A stretch of 64,000 bases of DNA from NCBI RefSeq assembly GCF_000733925.1, contig NZ_JPOO01000003.1, positions 2,232,001 through 2,296,000 on the forward strand, in the 5' to 3' direction. Every line of letters begins with the position of its first letter. Within the stretch, counting starts at the first letter, position 1. This stretch comes from Arenibacter algicola (lineage in GTDB: Bacteria > Bacteroidota > Bacteroidia > Flavobacteriales > Flavobacteriaceae). The notes under the pieces are model-generated. The model was not told the DNA's origin and did no database searches. It was given only the letters and a program-made list of their open reading frames with translations. Positions 25,654 to 34,655 of this stretch are shown piece after piece. The position numbers and the translations under genes are program-made.

Positions 25654-26949
25654 TTATTTAATTACCAGTACAAAATAATTCTTCTTCCCGCGCTGCAGCA
25701 AAACAAATTTATTGTTGATCAGATCTTCTGTAGAAATGATATAATCTTCTTTGACTTTTTCCTTGTTAACAGAAATGGAATTTTGCTTCAATTCGCGTCT
25801 AGCTTCCCCATTAGACCCTAAAAAACCGGTTTTTGCCGCCAAGGCCCCAATCATATCCAGGCCAATATCAATGTCCTCCTTGGATACCTCCGCCTGTGGC
25901 ACGCCTTCAAACACATCTAAAAATGTCTTTTCATTCAGTTTTTTTAAGTCGCTCGAGGTCGATTTTCCAAAAAGAATATCACTTGCCTTTACAGCATTAT
26001 CCAGATCTTCCTGCGAATGTACCATTACCGTTACCTCATCGGCCAAACGCTTTTGAAGCACCCTTAAATGAGGGGCATCCTGATGCATATTAACCAAATT
26101 TTCTATTTCTTCCTTAGGTAAAAAAGTGAAGATTTTGATATATTTTTCGGCATCCTCATCCGAGGTATTCAACCAATATTGATAGAATTTATAAGGGGAT
26201 GTTCTTTCAGAATCCAACCAAATATTGCCCCCTTCCGACTTCCCAAATTTGGTGCCATCGGCCTTTGTAATCAAAGGACAGGTAAGGGCAAATCCTTTAC
26301 CGCCTCCAATTCTACGGATAAGTTCGGTACCTGTGGTAATATTTCCCCATTGGTCACTACCTCCCATTTGCAGGGTGCAATTGTGCTCCCTATAGAGATG
26401 TAAAAAATCATATCCCTGCACCAATTGATAGGTGAATTCCGTAAAGGACATTCCTTCCTTAGCTTCGGCCGATAATCGTTTTTTTACGGAATCCTTGGCC
26501 ATCATATAATTCACCGTAATGTGCTTCCCTACATCCCGAATAAATTCCAAAAAGGAAAAATCCTTCATCCAATCATAGTTGTTCACCAGTACAGCACTGT
26601 TATCCATTCCACTATTAAAATCCAAAAAACGGGAAAGTTGTTCTTTTATAGCGGCCTGGTTATGCGCCAAGGTAGCCTCATCCAGCAAATTCCGCTCTGT
26701 AGATTTCCCTGAAGGATCACCGATCATCCCGGTTGCTCCCCCGATCAGCGCATAAGGTTTATGGCCTGCCAACTGAAAATGACGAAGCATCATAACCCCA
26801 ACCAAATGTCCAATATGTAGTGAGTCTGCCGTTGGGTCAATTCCCACATAGGCAGATTGCATTCCGCTTAACAAATGTTCTTCCGTACCGGGCATTGCAT
26901 CGTGCAACATTCCTCTCCAAGTTAATTCTTCTACAAAGTTCGTAGTCAT
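25654..26949 (-). CDS. tyrS: Tyrosyl-tRNA synthetase
   Basis: Class I synthetase of 431 residues charging tRNA-Tyr. The HIGH-type motif is DPTADSLHIGHLVG, the KMSKS-type motif is KFGKSEG, and MGGSDQWGNI binds tyrosine. A C-terminal S4-like RNA-binding domain covers about 360-431. Its length is normal for the TyrRS-S4 type. Confidence 0.96.
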   Translation of the reverse strand: MTTNFVEELTWRGMLHDAMPGTEEHLLSGMQSAYVGIDPTADSLHIGHLVGVMMLRHFQLAGHKPYALIGGATGMIGDPSGKSTERNLLDEATLAHNQAAIKEQLSRFLDFNSGMDNSAVLVNNYDWMKDFSFLEFIRDVGKHITVNYMMAKDSVKKRLSAEAKEGMSFTEFTYQLVQGYDFLHLYREHNCTLQMGGSDQWGNITTGTELIRRIGGGKGFALTCPLITKADGTKFGKSEGGNIWLDSERTSPYKFYQYWLNTSDEDAEKYIKIFTFLPKEEIENLVNMHQDAPHLRVLQKRLADEVTVMVHSQEDLDNAVKASDILFGKSTSSDLKKLNEKTFLDVFEGVPQAEVSKEDIDIGLDMIGALAAKTGFLGSNGEARRELKQNSISVNKEKVKEDYIISTEDLINNKFVLLQRGKKNYFVLVIK

Positions 26950-26979
26950 GCTTTAGATCTTCTAATTCAATAATAGTCG

Positions 26980-26987
26980 CAAATATA
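26980..26987 (-). promoter_or_regulatory. -7 element for tyrS
   Basis: TATATTTG on the minus strand, 30 bp before the ATG, fits TAnnTTTG. The nearest TTG is 25 bp upstream, slightly further than usual. Confidence 0.4.
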
Positions 26988-27042
26988 AAATAATAGGTCG
27001 TTTAACTCCTGCCAAAAAAGGAATAAATTGGAGCCAATTGAG

Positions 27043-27050
27043 TAAATTTG
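27043..27050 (+). promoter_or_regulatory. -7 element almost touching the 27055 start codon
   Basis: TAAATTTG fits TAnnTTTG exactly and ends 4 bp before the ATG. Transcription from it would begin at or next to the ATG, giving a leaderless mRNA. No well-spaced TTG is present. Confidence 0.4.
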
Positions 27051-27054
27051 CGCC

Positions 27055-28062
27055 ATGATTTTAGTCACAGGAGGAACTGGTTTGGTAGGAGCACACCTTC
27101 TTTTGCACTTGTTGCAGTCGGGTGCCACGGTAAAAGCCATCCATAGAGAAAATAGCAACCTAAAAGAGGTTGAAAAGGTATTTGGGTATTATACCGACCA
27201 ATCCCACAAACTGTTTCAAAAAATTAATTGGGTAAAGGCCGATCTTAATGACCTCCCAGCCTTGGAAATTGCTTTTGAAAATGTGACACATGTTTATCAT
27301 TGTGCGGCCTTAATTTCCTTTAACCCCAATGATTATGATCTATTGCGTAAAGTAAATTATGAAGGCACTAAAAACATTGTCAATCTTTGTATTGCCAAGG
27401 GTATCCAAAAATTGTGCTATACCAGTTCCATAGGTGCCATAGGGCGGACGGTAGGTAACCAAGAGGCTACTGAAGAAACGGATTGGAATTCCCAACAAAG
27501 CAATGTGTACGCTATGACCAAGATGGATGCGGAACTGGAAGTTTGGAGGGGTGCTCAGGAAAATGTTCCTGCAGTTATAGTAAATCCAGGGGTTATCTTG
27601 GGCCCTGGGTTCTGGGAAACGGGAACAGGGATTTTATTTAAAACCGCTTATAAGGCCCGTAAATACTATCCGCCAGGAGGAACAGGCTTCGTTACAGTAA
27701 ATGACGTGGTCCAAATAATGACCCAATTAATGCAGTCGTCCATAACCAATGAAAAGTATATCCTTGTGGCCAAAAACCTGACCTATAAAGAAATACTACG
27801 CACGATTACGGCAGCCTTCGGCAAACCAGAACCTAGCAAAGCCATTAAATTTTGGCAACTGGAGGTGTTTAGAAGATGGGATTGGCTAAGGAATATTTTC
27901 TGGAACAGTGGAAGAAAACTAACCAAAAACTCGGTTGAATCCTTACGTAAGAACCAATTGTTCAATGCCGACAAAATACAAAAACAACTAGGCTATTCCT
28001 TTGAGGCCTTGGACGGCATTATAGAATTTTCCTGCAAAAAGTTTATGGAAGAGAATCCTTAG
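27055..28062 (+). CDS. NAD-dependent epimerase/dehydratase (extended SDR)
   Basis: A 335-residue extended short-chain dehydrogenase: MILVTGGTGLVGAHLL is the nucleotide-binding start, CYTSSIGAIG contains the catalytic Ser region, and YAMTK is the YxxxK pair. It resembles dihydroflavonol-reductase/nucleoside-sugar epimerase types; the substrate is not clear. Its end overlaps the convergent DUF4296 gene by 20 bp. Confidence 0.82.
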   Translation: MILVTGGTGLVGAHLLLHLLQSGATVKAIHRENSNLKEVEKVFGYYTDQSHKLFQKINWVKADLNDLPALEIAFENVTHVYHCAALISFNPNDYDLLRKVNYEGTKNIVNLCIAKGIQKLCYTSSIGAIGRTVGNQEATEETDWNSQQSNVYAMTKMDAELEVWRGAQENVPAVIVNPGVILGPGFWETGTGILFKTAYKARKYYPPGGTGFVTVNDVVQIMTQLMQSSITNEKYILVAKNLTYKEILRTITAAFGKPEPSKAIKFWQLEVFRRWDWLRNIFWNSGRKLTKNSVESLRKNQLFNADKIQKQLGYSFEALDGIIEFSCKKFMEENP

Positions 28063-28471
28063 TATTAACTGGTTTTTTTTTGAGTTCGGGGTTCGACTTT
28101 TCTTTGGCTTCCATTAAAGAATCCTGCTTCTGCTGCCTTTCATCTTCAAAAAACTTTTCATCCTTCTCCAACCTATCTTTTACCTTGGTGTAGATGGTCT
28201 CGTATACAGTGGGCATAGAGGCATAGTAAGTGTCGCTTTTTACAAATTGGACGCTGTCTATCCCATACTTGGTATAGATATACCCCATTGGCTCAATGTC
28301 ATATTCGTTTAAAATGCTTTCGTTAATTATCTTACCGGCATTTAACAATGAAATATCGTATAAAATGGTGGCCATTTTATCTTCCGGAATAAGGTTTTCC
28401 GGCTTCTCAACTACCTTTTCATTACATGAAAACAACAGCCCCAAAAAAATGACAACTATATATTTTAGCAT
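28043..28471 (-). CDS. DUF4296 lipoprotein
   Basis: A 142-residue protein: lipoprotein signal MLKYIVVIFLGLLFSCNEK, then the DUF4296 core (PENLIPEDKMATILYDISLL) and a charged coiled tail rich in Lys, Asp and Glu. This domain is confined to Bacteroidetes and of unknown function. Its start overlaps the dihydroorotase stop by one base, so it is the third gene of an operon. Confidence 0.8.
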   Translation of the reverse strand: MLKYIVVIFLGLLFSCNEKVVEKPENLIPEDKMATILYDISLLNAGKIINESILNEYDIEPMGYIYTKYGIDSVQFVKSDTYYASMPTVYETIYTKVKDRLEKDEKFFEDERQQKQDSLMEAKEKSNPELKKKPVNTKDSLP

Positions 28472-29811
28472 TACTCTCTATTAAAAGTTAACCTCCTGGC
28501 TTTTCGCTCTTCCGAAAAATTGCCATTCTCATAGGCCAAATGCCCATTTACAAATGTATGGGTTATCCTGGATTTAAACGAGTTACCTTCAAAGGGAGAC
28601 CAACCACATTTATAGGCTATATTTTCCTTGGTCACGGTCCAGGAATCATTAAGATCCAACACCACTAAATCGGCATAAAATCCTTCCCGAATAAAACCAC
28701 GTTTTTTTATCTGAAACAACTTTGCCGGATTATGGCACATTTTCTCCACAATTTTCTCCAAGCTTATCTTTCCATCATGATATTTCTCCAACATTGCGGG
28801 CAAGGCATGTTGCACCAATGGGCCTCCCGAGGGAGCGGAAGTGTAAACGTTGTTCTTCTCTTCTAAAGTATGTGGTGCATGGTCCGTGGCAATGACATCT
28901 ATACGATCATCCAATAAAGCCTCCCAAAGTTGGTCCCTATCCGCAGCAGTTTTAACAGCCGGATTCCATTTAATTAGAGTTCCTTTGGTATCGTAATCCT
29001 CTTCCGAAAACCAAAGATGGTGAATACAGACCTCAGCAGTAATTTTTTTATCCTCCAATGGAATATCGTTCCTAAAAAGCTCGGTTTCCTTTCCTGTAGA
29101 TAGGTGAAAGACATGAAATCTTGCCCCTGTTTTTTTTGCCAAGGCAATGGCTCTGGAAGAAGAAAGATAACAGGCTTCGGCACTCCTGATCAAAGGATGG
29201 TATTTTACGGGAATATCATCCCCATATTGCGCCTTATATTTGGCAAAATTTGCCTTAATGGTGGACTCATCTTCGCAATGTGCGGAAATGACCATCTCCG
29301 TATTTCTAAATATTTTTTCGATCACCTCTTCATTGTCTACCAACATATTGCCCGTAGAGGAACCTAAAAAGAGTTTAATCCCAGAACAGGCATTCTTATC
29401 CAATTTTTTTATCTCTTCCAAATTGTCGTTGGTACCGCCAAATAAAAAAGAGTAATTGGCAAAAGCAGAATTTCTAGCCATTTCAAACTTATCCTCCAAA
29501 GCCTTAATGGTAGTTGTTTGGGGATTGGTATTGGGCTGTTCCATAAAGGAGGTTATTCCCCCGGCAACGGCTGCCCGACTTTCCGTGGCAATAGTGCCCT
29601 TATGGGTTAGACCAGGCTCCCTAAAATGTACTTGATCGTCTATGGCTCCAGGTATTACATATTTCCCTTCCAAATCCATTACCTTGGCGGCACTATCCGA
29701 TGAAATTTGATCCTCAATTTTAAGAATAAAATCGTCCTCCAACAGTATATCTGCAGGGAATATTTTATTGTCATTAACGATTTTAGCGTTTTTTAAAAGT
29801 ATTCTTCCCAT
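28471..29811 (-). CDS. pyrC: Dihydroorotase (class I type)
   Basis: Zinc amidohydrolase closing carbamoyl-aspartate to dihydroorotate in pyrimidine synthesis. It has 446 residues, with DDQVHFREPG at about 58, SAHCEDE, HLSTGKE and IATDHAPHTLEEK. The first metal motif, usually HxH, reads QVH. I recall this as common in Bacteroidetes dihydroorotases, but it remains unusual against the wider family. It lies 1 bp after the polyprenyl-mannose synthase gene. Confidence 0.88.
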   Translation of the reverse strand: MGRILLKNAKIVNDNKIFPADILLEDDFILKIEDQISSDSAAKVMDLEGKYVIPGAIDDQVHFREPGLTHKGTIATESRAAVAGGITSFMEQPNTNPQTTTIKALEDKFEMARNSAFANYSFLFGGTNDNLEEIKKLDKNACSGIKLFLGSSTGNMLVDNEEVIEKIFRNTEMVISAHCEDESTIKANFAKYKAQYGDDIPVKYHPLIRSAEACYLSSSRAIALAKKTGARFHVFHLSTGKETELFRNDIPLEDKKITAEVCIHHLWFSEEDYDTKGTLIKWNPAVKTAADRDQLWEALLDDRIDVIATDHAPHTLEEKNNVYTSAPSGGPLVQHALPAMLEKYHDGKISLEKIVEKMCHNPAKLFQIKKRGFIREGFYADLVVLDLNDSWTVTKENIAYKCGWSPFEGNSFKSRITHTFVNGHLAYENGNFSEERKARRLTFNRE

Positions 29812-29812
29812 C

Positions 29813-30541
29813 TTAAAATTTCTTTTTGTGAAACAAACTGCGCAACTTCATCTGTAGTACCCCAAAAACGGCCTCATTAATAATGGAAGCACTCATTTTT
29901 GATTTTCCCCTTATTCTATCGGTAAAAATAATAGGCACCTCTTCAATCTTATAATCTTGAAGATGGGCCCTGAACTTCATTTCGATTTGAAATGCATATC
30001 CAATAAATTTAATGGAATCCAAATTGATGGTTTCCAAAACCTTTCTCCTGTAACAAACAAATCCGGCAGTAGGGTCGTGCACCCTCATTCCGGTTATCAA
30101 TTTCACATAAAATGAAGCACCATAGGACAACAGTATTCTATGCAAGGGCCAATTTACTACATTAATTCCCTTTTTGTAACGCGATCCCACAGCTACATCC
30201 GCCCCTTCAATACAGGCTTGCCGCAGCTTTATAAGATCTGTTGGTGCATGTGAAAAATCGGCATCCATCTCAAAAATATATTCATATTTCTTTTCTATGG
30301 CCCATTTAAACCCATGGATATAGGCCGTTCCCAAACCAGATTTATCCCGTCTTACCTCTAAAAATAACTTATTTAAATATTGCTCCTGTAGAGCTTTTAC
30401 CGCATCGGCCGTACCGTCAGGAGAATTATCGTCAACGACAAGGATATGAAAATCCTGCTCCAAAGCAAAGACGGAATGAATTATGAGCTCAATGTTTTCA
30501 ATTTCATTGAAGGTAGGAATAATGACCAAGCTATCCGCCAT
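29813..30541 (-). CDS. Polyprenol monophosphomannose synthase
   Basis: A GT2 enzyme of 242 residues: VIIPTFNEIENIE, VDDNSPDGTADAV and the metal motif MDADFSHAP, ending with the typical DRIRGKSKMSASIINEA. It transfers mannose from GDP-mannose to a polyprenyl phosphate at the cytoplasmic face. It probably supplies donors for GT-C enzymes such as the one at 9185. First gene of the operon with dihydroorotase and DUF4296. A TATTTTTG element (minus strand, 30561-30568) lies 20 bp upstream. Confidence 0.85.
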   Translation of the reverse strand: MADSLVIIPTFNEIENIELIIHSVFALEQDFHILVVDDNSPDGTADAVKALQEQYLNKLFLEVRRDKSGLGTAYIHGFKWAIEKKYEYIFEMDADFSHAPTDLIKLRQACIEGADVAVGSRYKKGINVVNWPLHRILLSYGASFYVKLITGMRVHDPTAGFVCYRRKVLETINLDSIKFIGYAFQIEMKFRAHLQDYKIEEVPIIFTDRIRGKSKMSASIINEAVFGVLQMKLRSLFHKKKF

Positions 30542-31038
30542 CTAGGTATTGCAATTTTAGCAAAAATAGTATTTTAAAAACTGTAGTGAAATATCCGGAA
30601 CGTTTTATGATTTTTTTAAAGACTCCATATATTTACGAATGTATGGTTTTGGTCTTTAAATTGAACCGCTTAACAGTACTGTCTTAGGACTTCCGAGAAA
30701 AAATTGGAAGCACTATATATATTGAATTCAATAAATGGCGGGATTGGATAACACAGTGTGCAAGGGTAGACTTACAAGTCCTTTTTATAAGGGGATAGCA
30801 CTATTAAAGTTAAGGGTATATTAATTAACGGAATATAATACCCAACTAATAGGTTTCTTATCTTTAGCGCGGAATTGGTTCTAAAAAAGCTTAGGTTTGG
30901 ACTGATTTTTTGTTCGATATAAAAAACAATAATTACACCATACTTGAATTGAAGGATTCAATTACATTACTTGCAACACTAAAGGGAATGAAATTTACGT
31001 TGTTAGCAATAATATCACCCAAGAATAAGGCCGTATAA
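30542..31038. other. Intergenic divergent region
   Basis: No gene or clear RNA structure is seen. It holds exact TAnnTTTG elements for both sides: TATTTTTG (minus, 30561-30568) for the mannose synthase and TAGGTTTG (plus, 30892-30899) for the DUF4271 gene, the latter predicting a leader of about 130 bases. The middle part is AT-rich and unremarkable. Confidence 0.5.
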
Positions 31039-31704
31039 ATGGAAGCTATATTAAGAAATGATTATACTGTAGATTGGATAACCATTATCCTATTTTCCAG
31101 TATCTTTTTTATGGTACTTGCAAAAACTACTTTTTATAGCCGTTTCTTGAACTATATCATCTTACCGTTCAACAACAAATATATCTTTCTTTACCAAAAG
31201 AAAGACAAACTATTTAATTGGTTCAGTATTTTTTTCAGTATTTTTCAATTGCTAAATTTCTCTCTTTTCCTATACTTTGCTTATACCATTTTTTTCAAGA
31301 TTCCGGAAGGGCAACAGTTCGTTGCCTATAGTATTATTTTTATATCGCTTTTTCTATTTTTTACCATTAAAATACTCTTGCAATTGGGCAACGGTTTTAT
31401 ATTTAATATCAACAAGATTATTGCCGAAATAATTTTCAAGAAACTCTCCTATCTCAACTACAGTGGCATTGTAATGCTATTTGCCAATCTTCTGTTAAAT
31501 TTTGTTTTCAGGGAGTCAAAAGCAGTAGTTTTTATAAGTCTTTTGTTAGTATTCCTTATAAACGCTATTGGTTGGACTACAACATTGAGAAATCATCAAA
31601 AATTCATCGCCAGTAATTTTGTGTATTTTATTTTGTACCTTTGCGCTCTTGAAATAGCACCAATTATTATAGTTGGAAACTATCTAATAGATCGAAACCT
31701 ATGA
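31039..31704 (+). CDS. DUF4271 membrane protein
   Basis: A 221-residue protein with about six or seven hydrophobic segments and few polar motifs, of the Bacteroidetes-specific DUF4271 type. It is joined to hemD by an ATGA overlap, an arrangement I associate with this lineage. The biochemical role is unknown. Confidence 0.75.
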   Translation: MEAILRNDYTVDWITIILFSSIFFMVLAKTTFYSRFLNYIILPFNNKYIFLYQKKDKLFNWFSIFFSIFQLLNFSLFLYFAYTIFFKIPEGQQFVAYSIIFISLFLFFTIKILLQLGNGFIFNINKIIAEIIFKKLSYLNYSGIVMLFANLLLNFVFRESKAVVFISLLLVFLINAIGWTTTLRNHQKFIASNFVYFILYLCALEIAPIIIVGNYLIDRNL

Positions 31705-32447
31705 AAGTAAAAACGATTTTGGTTTCACAGCCAGAACCTAAGATGGAAAACTCCCCCTATTCCAAGCTTATTGATAAGGAGAAAATAAAGGTAGATTTTA
31801 GACCTTTTATCCACGTGGAAGGCGTTGATGCGAAAATGGTACGACAACAAAAAATTGACCTTAAGAATTTTACCGCCATTATTCTAACCAGTAGGAATGC
31901 AGTGGATCACTTCTTTAGGATCGCGGAGGAAATGAGGTTCAAGGTTCCCGATACGATGAAATATTTTTGTCAGTCAGAGGCAGTAGCCTACTATTTACAA
32001 AAATACGTTGTATACCGCAAGCGTAAAATTTATGTTGGGAAAATGAATTTTCCAGATTTAAATACTTTGTTCAAAAAATATAAGGACGAAAAATTTTTAT
32101 TACCATCCTCTGACGTTCTTAAACCTATTGTTCCCGAAACACTAAATAGTTTGGGAATAGATTGGACCAGGGGCATTTTTTACAGAACGGTAATCAGTGA
32201 CCTTTCAGATTTAAGGGATGTGTATTATGATGTATTGGTATTCTTTAGCCCTTCCGGAATTGAATCGCTATTAAAGAATTTCCCTGATTTTAAACAGAAC
32301 GAAACCAGAATAGCGGTTTTTGGAAATTCAACGGTTAAAGCAGCCACGGAAGCAGGGTTAAGAATAGACATTCAGGCCCCCACCCCGGAAACGCCTTCTA
32401 TGACCATGGCACTACAGAGATACATTACCAGTGTAAACAAGAAATAG
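31701..32447 (+). CDS. hemD: Uroporphyrinogen-III synthase
   Basis: Cyclises hydroxymethylbilane to uroporphyrinogen III in haem synthesis. The 248-residue protein shows the divergent HemD pattern: ILTSRNAVDHFF, a middle hinge, then DVLVFFSPSGIESLLKNF and FGNSTVKAATEAG. The family is poorly conserved, but these segments are typical of Bacteroidetes HemD. A terminator follows at 32486. Confidence 0.85.
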   Translation: MKVKTILVSQPEPKMENSPYSKLIDKEKIKVDFRPFIHVEGVDAKMVRQQKIDLKNFTAIILTSRNAVDHFFRIAEEMRFKVPDTMKYFCQSEAVAYYLQKYVVYRKRKIYVGKMNFPDLNTLFKKYKDEKFLLPSSDVLKPIVPETLNSLGIDWTRGIFYRTVISDLSDLRDVYYDVLVFFSPSGIESLLKNFPDFKQNETRIAVFGNSTVKAATEAGLRIDIQAPTPETPSMTMALQRYITSVNKK

Positions 32448-32485
32448 TTATTGCCAAAAAATTAATTTAGCAATACCAGATTATA

Positions 32486-32518
32486 AAAAACCCCGAGGCA
32501 AGCCTCAGGGTTTTTCTT
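32486..32518. terminator. Bidirectional terminator between hemD and pckA
   Basis: AAACCCCGAGG and CCTCAGGGTTTT pair around CAAG, with A-run and T-run on the two sides. The genes converge on it. Confidence 0.85.
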
Positions 32519-34135
32519 TTAGAATGCATATCGCTGCGGTCCTCCACGCCTTATTTCCTCATTGGCATAGACCTCGAATTTCTTAAAGTTTTCTCTAAAG
32601 GCATTGGTCAACTTAAAGGCGGTTTTGTAATAGGCCTCGTCATTGTTCCATGTTGCCCTTGGACTTAGCACACTTGTAGGGACTCCAGGACACTCCCTAG
32701 GCTGTGCCACTCCAAAAACGGAGTGGATATGGTATTTATCATAACTGTACAGTCCCAGTTCGCCACTTAAGGCCGCATGGATCATGGCCCTGGTATATTT
32801 CAATTTCATTCTGGTACCCACCCCATATGGGCCACCGGTCCATCCTGTATTTACCAACCATACATTTACCCCTGCATCCAACATTTTTTTACTCAGCATC
32901 TCTGCGTATTTGGTTGGATGCAATGGCATAAACGGCGCTCCAAAACAAGCCGAAAAACTTGGTACTGGTTCTACCACCCCTGCCTCGGTACCGGCCACCT
33001 TGGCCGTATATCCCGAAATAAAATGATAGGCTGCCTGACTAGGGGTCAACTTGGAAATAGGAGGCAATACCCCAAAGGCATCCGCAGTTAAAAAGAAAAT
33101 ATTTTTTGGGTTCTTACCAATAGATGGCACCTGTATATTGTCTATATTATAAATTGGATAACTTACTCTGGTATTTTGGGTAATGGAGGTATTGGCAAAG
33201 TCGACCACCCCATTGGCATCCAATACCACGTTCTCCAAAAGGGCTCCTTTCTTTATGGCTCCGTAAATTTCAGGCTCATTTTCTTCCGAAAGATTAATGA
33301 CCTTGGCATAACAACCTCCCTCAAAATTAAATACGGTATTTTCTTTGGTCCACCCATGTTCATCATCTCCGATCAATTTTCTATGTGGGTCTGCCGATAA
33401 TGTAGTCTTTCCAGTTCCGGAAAGGCCAAAAAAGATTGCGGTATCCCCATCCTCGCCCACGTTTGCCGAACAGTGCATGGGAAGGCAATTCTTAAATACC
33501 GGAAGAATAAAATTCAGCGCAGAAAATATTCCTTTTTTAATTTCCCCCGTATATCCGGTACCTCCTATCAGGGCAATTTTACGGGTGAAATTAAGAATGG
33601 CAAAATTATGCTGCCTTGTCCCATCTTCCTCTGCCTTTGCCATAAATCCAGGTGCATTAACCACAGTCCATTCCGGATCAAAACCTACCAACTCTTCTTC
33701 GGTAGGCCTTAAAAACATATTGTAGGCAAACATATTGGACCAGGGATATTCATTAATTACCCTGATGTTCGTCTTGTAATCATCGTCGGCGCATGCAAAA
33801 CAATCCCTTACATAAAGTTCCTTTTCATTGAGATATTTTATGACCTTGTTGTAAAGAGCATCAAACTTTTCGCTTTCAAAGGGTATATTTACATTTCCCC
33901 ACCAAATTTTATCGGCCGTAATCTCATCCTTTACAATAAATCTGTCCATTGGAGACCTACCCGTAAATTCGCCTGTATTAATTGCTAAAGCCCCGGTAGA
34001 GGAGGTTACGCCCATACCCTTTTCCACTGTAATTTCATGTAGTCTTGACGGTGCCAATTGATAGTGAATTTTTTTACTTGTTATACCATACGTCTCCAAC
34101 GCAATCGATTTAGTTGAGGGTGTTGATGAATTCAT
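32519..34135 (-). CDS. pckA: Phosphoenolpyruvate carboxykinase (ATP)
   Basis: Gluconeogenic conversion of oxaloacetate plus ATP to phosphoenolpyruvate. At 538 residues it is of full length. GLSGTGKTTLSADPHRKLIG is the P-loop with the metal-binding Asp, EFTGRSPMDRF binds substrate near residue 55, and the C-terminal TGWTGGPYG stretch is typical. Confidence 0.96.
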   Translation of the reverse strand: MNSSTPSTKSIALETYGITSKKIHYQLAPSRLHEITVEKGMGVTSSTGALAINTGEFTGRSPMDRFIVKDEITADKIWWGNVNIPFESEKFDALYNKVIKYLNEKELYVRDCFACADDDYKTNIRVINEYPWSNMFAYNMFLRPTEEELVGFDPEWTVVNAPGFMAKAEEDGTRQHNFAILNFTRKIALIGGTGYTGEIKKGIFSALNFILPVFKNCLPMHCSANVGEDGDTAIFFGLSGTGKTTLSADPHRKLIGDDEHGWTKENTVFNFEGGCYAKVINLSEENEPEIYGAIKKGALLENVVLDANGVVDFANTSITQNTRVSYPIYNIDNIQVPSIGKNPKNIFFLTADAFGVLPPISKLTPSQAAYHFISGYTAKVAGTEAGVVEPVPSFSACFGAPFMPLHPTKYAEMLSKKMLDAGVNVWLVNTGWTGGPYGVGTRMKLKYTRAMIHAALSGELGLYSYDKYHIHSVFGVAQPRECPGVPTSVLSPRATWNNDEAYYKTAFKLTNAFRENFKKFEVYANEEIRRGGPQRYAF

Positions 34136-34170
34136 AATAGTTGAGTTTTATTAGAAAAATATAAGTGCTC

Positions 34171-34578
34171 TTAGAGCTTGTTAGTTTTATGTGATGGTTT
34201 TTGATTAAGAACCCTAATGCCCAAAAGTATCCAGCCCGTAACCAGGAGAACACCGCCCAGGGGAGTCAATAGTGCTATTTTCTTAAAATCAAAACTCGAC
34301 AATTCATTGATTGCCAAAAGGTAAATTGAAAAAGAAAAACATACAATTCCAACCACTATAAAGTAATAAATCAGCTTTTTACGCTCATTGACCAATAAGT
34401 TGCTACCTCCCAAAAGCAATAGGAACAGAGCGTGGTACATCTGGTACCGCACCCCGGTCTCAAAAGTCTCAATTGCCTTGGCATCTACCATTTTTTCCAA
34501 ACCATGTGCCCCAAAAGCACCTAAAAGAACCGCCGTTAGACCGAAAAATATACCAGTGACGAAAATTGTTTTGTTCAT
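34171..34578 (-). CDS. DUF423 membrane protein
   Basis: A 135-residue protein with four hydrophobic segments and the DUF423 start GLTAVLLGAFGAHGLEK, ending LLGIRVLN. It is a small inner-membrane protein family of unknown function. TATATTTG (minus strand, 34602-34609) serves as a -7 element 24 bp upstream. Confidence 0.85.
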   Translation of the reverse strand: MNKTIFVTGIFFGLTAVLLGAFGAHGLEKMVDAKAIETFETGVRYQMYHALFLLLLGGSNLLVNERKKLIYYFIVVGIVCFSFSIYLLAINELSSFDFKKIALLTPLGGVLLVTGWILLGIRVLNQKPSHKTNKL

Positions 34579-34655
34579 AACTTATTAAGGCTTATTCCTT
34601 ACAAATATAACAATTTGATACCTTAGTATCCGTGAAATAGAAAAGTAAAAAACCA

